From Erythrobacter sp. SCSIO 43205 (lineage in GTDB: Bacteria; Pseudomonadota; Alphaproteobacteria; Sphingomonadales; Sphingomonadaceae): 64,000 nt of DNA. This document shows positions 59,722 through 64,000 of the stretch, piece after piece. The position numbers and the translations under genes were made by a program. Positions within the stretch are counted from its first letter, which is position 1, and every line of letters starts with the position of its first letter. The notes below the pieces were generated by a model. That model was not told the DNA's origin and did not search any database. It saw only the letters and a program-made list of their open reading frames with translations. The stretch spans positions 3,100,001 through 3,164,000 of the forward strand of contig NZ_CP063202.1 of assembly GCF_019904235.1 (NCBI RefSeq). The letters run 5' to 3'.

Positions 59722-61860
59722 TCAGCCCCGTCGCCAATCGTGGAATTTCTCCACCAGCGCGAGCAGTTTCTCAGGTTTCCTTACCTTCTTCCATTCACCG
59801 GCCGCAAACTTGTTTGCCTCAGACATCGTGGGATAGGGGTGGATCGTCCCGATGATCGCATCAAGCCCAAGCTTGTGCTTCATCGCCAGCGTGTATTCCG
59901 CCAGCATTTCGCCCGCATGATACCCCACGATCGTCGCGCCAAGGATGGTGTCTTTGCCCGGTTTGGTGAGCACCTTCACAAAGCCCTTTGTCTCGTTCTC
60001 GGCAATCGCGCGGTCGCTTTCGTCTAGCTCGTATTTCGTGACCTCGTATTCGATGCCTTGGCTCTTCGCCTCTACCTCATTCATGCCAACGCGGGCGATT
60101 TCGGGGTCGAGGAAGGTCACCGCGGGGATCACCGAATAGTCCGCCTTGAAGCGCTTAAACATCCCAAAGAGCGCATTGACGCTCGCATACCACGCTTGAT
60201 GCGAGGCGACGTGGGTAAATTGGAACGGCCCTGCAACATCGCCGCAAGCGTAGATATTGGGGAATTTGGTGCCGAGGAATTCATCGGTGTTGACGGTTTT
60301 GGAGGTGTCGACGCCGAGCTCTTCAAGCCCGTATCCGGTGAGCCTTGCCGCGCGGCCCACCGCCACGATCAGCGTGTCGCAAGGCACTTCGGCCACGCCG
60401 CCATCATGCTCTGCGTAAACCACCCCGCCCTCGACGCGCACCGCATTGTGGCCGGTGAGGACGGTAACGCCTGCGTCTTCCAGAGTGGCTTTGGCGAGAG
60501 CCGCCACTTCAGGGTCCTCGCGCCCCATGATCTGGTCACCGCGCTCGATTTGCGTGACCTTCGAGCCAAGCCGCGACAGCGCCTGCGAAATCTCGCAGCC
60601 GATAGGCCCACCGCCAAGGATTACGACGCGCGAAGGGGGTTGTTCCATCGTCGCAAAGGCATCCCACATCGTATCGGAGGTGAGATAGCCTGAACCCTCA
60701 AGCCCCTCAATCGGTGGCACAAAGGGCGCGGCACCCGCTGCAATGATGATGGAGCGCGTGGTCTGGCGAATGGTGGTCCCGTCGCTGCGCGCAATTTCAA
60801 CCGTCCACGGGTCAATGATCGTCGCATAGCCGAGTTGCACATCAACGCCCATGTTCTCAAAACGCTCGGGGCTGTCCATCGGCTCGATTTTCTTGATCGC
60901 CGCCATCACCCGCGCGATGGTCTTTTTGAAGGGCACGGTCGGCTCGTGCGGTTCGATCCCGTATTTATCGGCGTGGCGCATTTGGGCAGCAACCTTGGAC
61001 GCCTTGATCAGCGCCTTGGACGGTACGCAGCCAAAGTTGAGGCAATCGCCTCCCATCTTGTGGCTCTCAACCAAAGTGACCTTGGCTTTGACAGTCGAGC
61101 CGATGATCGCAGAGACAAGCCCCGCCGCGCCCGCGCCTATAACGATCATATTGCGGTCGTAGGACTTGGGCTTGGTATAGCCTTTGTAGACCTTGCGGGC
61201 CTGGATAAACCCGACGATCCCCTTGGCGATCCACGGCACGATGGCGAGAAGGACAAAGCTGCCAATGAGCGCAGGTGAAAGAAGGCCTGATGTGCTCTCG
61301 ATCTGCGCCAATTGTGTGCCCGCATTCACATAAACAATCGTACCAAGCAGCATCCCGATCTGACTGACCCATACGAAGGTCCATGTCTTTATCCGCGTCA
61401 GCCCCATCACAAGGTTGATCACGAAAAACGGGATCGCCGGAATCATGCGCAGGGTAAAAAGGTAGAACGCGCCGTCGCGCTCCAGCCCATCGTTTATGGT
61501 TTTTAGTCGATCACCAAAACGCCCCTCAATCGTGTCGCGCAGCACAAAGCGCGAGGAGAGGAAGGCGAGCGTTGCTCCAATGGTGGAGGCAAAGGATACG
61601 ATCACCGTGCCCAGAACGAGCCCGAATAACGCGCCCGCGGCCAGCGTCATAATAGCGGCGCCCGGTAGCGATGCGGCAGTCACTGCAACATAGATGACGA
61701 AAAAGCCCGCAAGCACCGCGATCTGGTGCTCGGCATAAAAGCCCTGCACATCGTCAACGACGCCCTTGATACCCTCAATCGTGAGGTATTGGCCCAGATC
61801 GAAATGGAAATAGGCCGCCACGAGCGCCGCCAGCGCTGCGAGAATGAATAACTTTTTCAC
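59722..61860 (-). CDS. Fusion of TVP38/TMEM64 membrane domain and mercuric-reductase-like flavoprotein
   Basis: 712 aa from GTG 61860, which follows GGGGGAG; ATG 61893 is possible but has no ribosome site. Residues about 1-220 form a SNARE-associated/DedA-like (TVP38) domain with several helices and the GxxxGxxxA-type sequence LPGAAIMTLAAGALFG. From residue about 240 a pyridine-nucleotide disulfide oxidoreductase follows: FAD motif GAGAAG (242-247), redox pair Cys273/Cys278 (CLNFGC), NAD motif GGGPIGCE and C-terminal HPYPTMSEANK. No N-terminal mercury-binding domain or C-terminal Cys pair is visible, so mercury reduction is doubtful; a membrane-tethered thiol or quinone reductase is likelier (inference). 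Confidence 0.88.
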   Translation of the reverse strand: MKKLFILAALAALVAAYFHFDLGQYLTIEGIKGVVDDVQGFYAEHQIAVLAGFFVIYVAVTAASLPGAAIMTLAAGALFGLVLGTVIVSFASTIGATLAFLSSRFVLRDTIEGRFGDRLKTINDGLERDGAFYLFTLRMIPAIPFFVINLVMGLTRIKTWTFVWVSQIGMLLGTIVYVNAGTQLAQIESTSGLLSPALIGSFVLLAIVPWIAKGIVGFIQARKVYKGYTKPKSYDRNMIVIGAGAAGLVSAIIGSTVKAKVTLVESHKMGGDCLNFGCVPSKALIKASKVAAQMRHADKYGIEPHEPTVPFKKTIARVMAAIKKIEPMDSPERFENMGVDVQLGYATIIDPWTVEIARSDGTTIRQTTRSIIIAAGAAPFVPPIEGLEGSGYLTSDTMWDAFATMEQPPSRVVILGGGPIGCEISQALSRLGSKVTQIERGDQIMGREDPEVAALAKATLEDAGVTVLTGHNAVRVEGGVVYAEHDGGVAEVPCDTLIVAVGRAARLTGYGLEELGVDTSKTVNTDEFLGTKFPNIYACGDVAGPFQFTHVASHQAWYASVNALFGMFKRFKADYSVIPAVTFLDPEIARVGMNEVEAKSQGIEYEVTKYELDESDRAIAENETKGFVKVLTKPGKDTILGATIVGYHAGEMLAEYTLAMKHKLGLDAIIGTIHPYPTMSEANKFAAGEWKKVRKPEKLLALVEKFHDWRRG

Positions 61861-61908
61861 ACACTCCCCCTGTTGTCCCTCATCCGTTCGCAATGAAGGT
61901 AAACGCGG

Positions 61909-63012
61909 TTACACGCTGTTTGCCAAATTCGCGTATTTGGAAATCCAGCGCTTGTCGATGGCTGCTTTGAGCTTGGAGGCCCAGCGACCGCTTGCAGCAA
62001 GGGGGCCATAGCTCAAAATCGCGCTGCCATCGCCGGTGGAGAGGAGATAGAGGCTTGCGGGGCGGGGTTTGTATACGCTGGTGGGAGCGTCCCCTCGCAT
62101 CACTTGGCGCAAGTTCTCGGCCAGATGCGGGCCTGCCATCACCGCATGAACGCCAGAATGGGGAACGCTGCGATCTTGGCGCGAGGCGACGTCTCCGGTT
62201 GCAAAGACATTGGGATGGCTGATTGACCGTTGGTATTGATCGACCGCGATAAAACCGTCTTCATCCACCGCCAATCCGCCCGCCGCAGGCCATGCAGGAG
62301 CGCCGCTGCCGAGCGCTGCGATGATCAAGTCTTGGTTGGGCACTTTGCCCGAAGCGGTCGCCAACTGGCCGTCTTCAAGCCGCGCATCTTCCGCAATCAC
62401 AGTGATATTCTGGCGGGCGAGTTCGCGCTTTACTTTTCGGCGCACCGCGCTGGATAAAGTGGGCAACAGCCCCTCTGCGCCCGTCACCAGTGTTACTTGC
62501 GCAGGGCTTGCGGTGCGATTGTTCAGAGCGAAGGCGATCTCCACGCCGCCTGCCCCGCCCCCGACAACCGCAATGCGCCGGGCCAGCGGATATTTTTCGA
62601 GCCGTTCGACGAAGCGATCAATCGGGCGAATATCGAGAAGCTTTGGCGCTTTGCCCAAGATCCGCGACGAGCGCCCGACACCGCCAGTGTCCAGCGAGAC
62701 GACATCGTATTCGATCACCTGCCCGCCGCCGGTCTTAACCCAGCCCGCCTGAGGATCGATCCCGGTGCATGGGCCGAGCAGCAATTGCACCCCCGCGCGG
62801 GCTGCCAATGCGCCCACGTCCACCAATCCTTCGTCGCGTGCATATTGGCCCGCGATCCAACCCGGAACCATGCCCGAATAACGAAGCATCCGATGCGGTG
62901 TCAGCAGAGTTGCCCGCTCGCACGGCAGGCCGCTCTTTATCCAATCGGCAAGCACCGCCACGTGGGCATGGCCGCCGCCAACAAGGAGCAGATGTTTGCA
63001 AGGCTCTGACAT
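61909..63012 (-). CDS. FAD-dependent pyridine nucleotide oxidoreductase (SelD-N-terminal-like)
   Basis: 367-aa two-dinucleotide-domain flavoprotein. The N-terminal LLLVGGGHAHVAVL is typical of the group that is fused to SelD in some bacteria; VVGGGAGGVEIA and VFATGDVAS are the NAD and second FAD motifs. No SelD is fused or adjacent. It is also NDH-2-like in layout. Reaction unknown. Confidence 0.85.
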   Translation of the reverse strand: MSEPCKHLLLVGGGHAHVAVLADWIKSGLPCERATLLTPHRMLRYSGMVPGWIAGQYARDEGLVDVGALAARAGVQLLLGPCTGIDPQAGWVKTGGGQVIEYDVVSLDTGGVGRSSRILGKAPKLLDIRPIDRFVERLEKYPLARRIAVVGGGAGGVEIAFALNNRTASPAQVTLVTGAEGLLPTLSSAVRRKVKRELARQNITVIAEDARLEDGQLATASGKVPNQDLIIAALGSGAPAWPAAGGLAVDEDGFIAVDQYQRSISHPNVFATGDVASRQDRSVPHSGVHAVMAGPHLAENLRQVMRGDAPTSVYKPRPASLYLLSTGDGSAILSYGPLAASGRWASKLKAAIDKRWISKYANLANSV

Positions 63013-63072
63013 CGTTCACCGCGCTTGGGTTAGGATCACACGCCTGATTATAGCATGAAAAGCCGTGGTTGG

Positions 63073-63645
63073 TTACGATAGAGCCAGCAGGGCCTCTGGC
63101 GTATCGATGTCGGCCAACCATTCGGGCGGGCAAGGCACCACCTCACCTTGAGCAACGAGAACACGAGCACCCTGGTCGCCGCTGGAGTTTTCAAGGTCTT
63201 TAAAATAACGCGAGGCAAAAAGAGCAGGCGGCATTCGCGCCTCGCCAATGGCCGACACAGTGATGGGGGCGGACGCATCCCATTCTTCGATCAACGCCTT
63301 GAAATGGGATGGAGGGACAAGCGGCATATCGGCAAGCGCGATGAGCAATCCGTCAAGCTGCGCCTCTTGGGCCGCCATGGCCGCAAGCGCGACAGAAGTG
63401 CCCCGCCCCTCGGCAGACCGCAGGTTGATAAGCGGTTCAAACCGCCGCGCTCGCCAATGGTTCTCGCAAAGGTGATCGGGACCGCTGGTGACGACCCATG
63501 CGCGGTCGAACAGCTTGGTCGGGATGGCATCAGCGGCGTATTCACCGAGCTGGCGCCCGCGAAATTCGGTGCTAAGCTTGTCCTTATCCCCGAACCTGCG
63601 CGAGGAACCAGCCGCGAGCAGCGCCACTCCTAACCGTCGTCCCAT
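63073..63645 (-). CDS. MobA-like nucleotidyltransferase
   Basis: 190-aa NTP transferase of the MobA/MocA type, with LLAAGSSRRFGDKDKL at the start and ADMPLVPP. These attach CMP or GMP to molybdopterin for molybdenum enzymes. Its start overlaps the end of the XdhC-like gene, so both probably serve a molybdenum hydroxylase encoded outside the window (inference). Confidence 0.88.
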   Translation of the reverse strand: MGRRLGVALLAAGSSRRFGDKDKLSTEFRGRQLGEYAADAIPTKLFDRAWVVTSGPDHLCENHWRARRFEPLINLRSAEGRGTSVALAAMAAQEAQLDGLLIALADMPLVPPSHFKALIEEWDASAPITVSAIGEARMPPALFASRYFKDLENSSGDQGARVLVAQGEVVPCPPEWLADIDTPEALLALS

Positions 63646-64000
63646 GATGCCTCCTCATAGGTGCGGATGACTTCGGAAAGCGTCGAGAGCGCCAGCGTGT
63701 GCGGATCGCGCGAGGAGTGGAACAGGCCGATGGGCGCATGGATGGTGGCAAGCTGATCGGGCGCCACTCCGCGCCGGGACAACGCCTCAGTGCGAAAGGC
63801 ATGGGCACGCCTGCCTCCCATAGCGCCAAGATAAAAGTGCGGCATCGACAGCGCCGATTCCATTAAATCGATCTCCCAATCGTGATCGTGGAACAGGAAA
63901 ACCGTGGCGGTCCAAGGGTCGCTCTTCAAGAGCTCGGTCTGGTTGGTGCGGGTGAGACGCTCAGCAGGAATGCCGCGCCTTGCCAGCTGCTCGATCAGAC
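63630..64000 (-). CDS. XdhC-family protein, 5' truncated by window edge
   Basis: The frame is open to the window end; about 122 C-terminal residues are visible. VFLFHDHDWEIDLMESAL, YLGAMGGRRAHAFR and HAPIGLFHSSRDPHTLALS match the C-terminal Rossmann-like domain of XdhC/CoxI proteins, which load sulfurated molybdenum cofactor into xanthine-dehydrogenase-like enzymes. Confidence 0.85.
   Translation of the reverse strand, partial: LIEQLARRGIPAERLTRTNQTELLKSDPWTATVFLFHDHDWEIDLMESALSMPHFYLGAMGGRRAHAFRTEALSRRGVAPDQLATIHAPIGLFHSSRDPHTLALSTLSEVIRTYEEASWDDG

Overview
The window is high-GC DNA carrying an essentially complete photosynthesis gene cluster (PGC) of an aerobic anoxygenic phototrophic alphaproteobacterium. 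Gene order (bchIDO - crtCDF - bchCXYZ - pufBALM - tspO - bchP - pucC-like - bchG - ppsR - aerR/ppaA - bchFNBHLM - lhaA - puhABC - orf - acsF - puhE - hemA - cytochrome c) is the order known from Sphingomonadales, so an Erythrobacteraceae member (Erythrobacter/Porphyrobacter-like) is the best guess. TonB-dependent receptors and the oxygen-dependent cyclase AcsF, with no BchE in the window, fit an obligate aerobe. The genus is inferred from recalled gene order and protein style, not from a search.

Layout. 1-4.3 kb: the end of a secreted Asn/Gly/Ser-rich protein and a 900-aa TonB-dependent receptor. 4.3-10.3 kb: a PhoB-like regulator with a degenerate receiver, aldo/keto reductase, two SDR dehydrogenases, acyl-CoA dehydrogenase, a TetR repressor, and a small inverted-repeat-bounded GIY-YIG element. 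10.3-15.2 kb: ferredoxin-NADP reductase and a ferric-iron ABC transporter. 15.2-56.7 kb: the PGC, interrupted once by a second TonB-dependent receptor between pufM and tspO. 56.7-64 kb: a DUF1499 protein, a CDP-alcohol phosphatidyltransferase, a nucleoside transporter, two flavin oxidoreductases, and MobA-like and XdhC-like molybdenum-cofactor genes running off the edge.

How it works together. HemA makes 5-aminolevulinate; BchIDH inserts Mg; BchM methylates; AcsF forms ring E; BchNBL and BchXYZ are the two nitrogenase-like reductases; BchF and BchC modify the C3 vinyl group; BchG and BchP attach and reduce the tail. CrtC/D/F make spirilloxanthin-type carotenoids, with early carotenoid genes elsewhere. 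PufBALM and PuhA form the LH1-reaction-centre core, with LhaA, the PucC-like protein, PuhB, PuhC and PuhE as assembly factors. No pufQ, pufX, pufC or LH2 genes are present; a lipid-anchored cytochrome c at the end of the PGC is a candidate electron donor. PpsR and the B12-binding AerR/PpaA are encoded centrally, and TGT-N12-ACA sites (perfect or one mismatch) precede crtD/crtF, bchC, bchG and bchF. Many adjacent genes overlap by 1 or 4 nt (TGATG/ATGA).

No rRNA, tRNA, CRISPR array or classical transposase was seen. The most unusual items are the GIY-YIG inverted-repeat element, the receptor inserted in the PGC, a possible 376-nt crtD/crtC overlap, and a shared promoter/PpsR-site arrangement.
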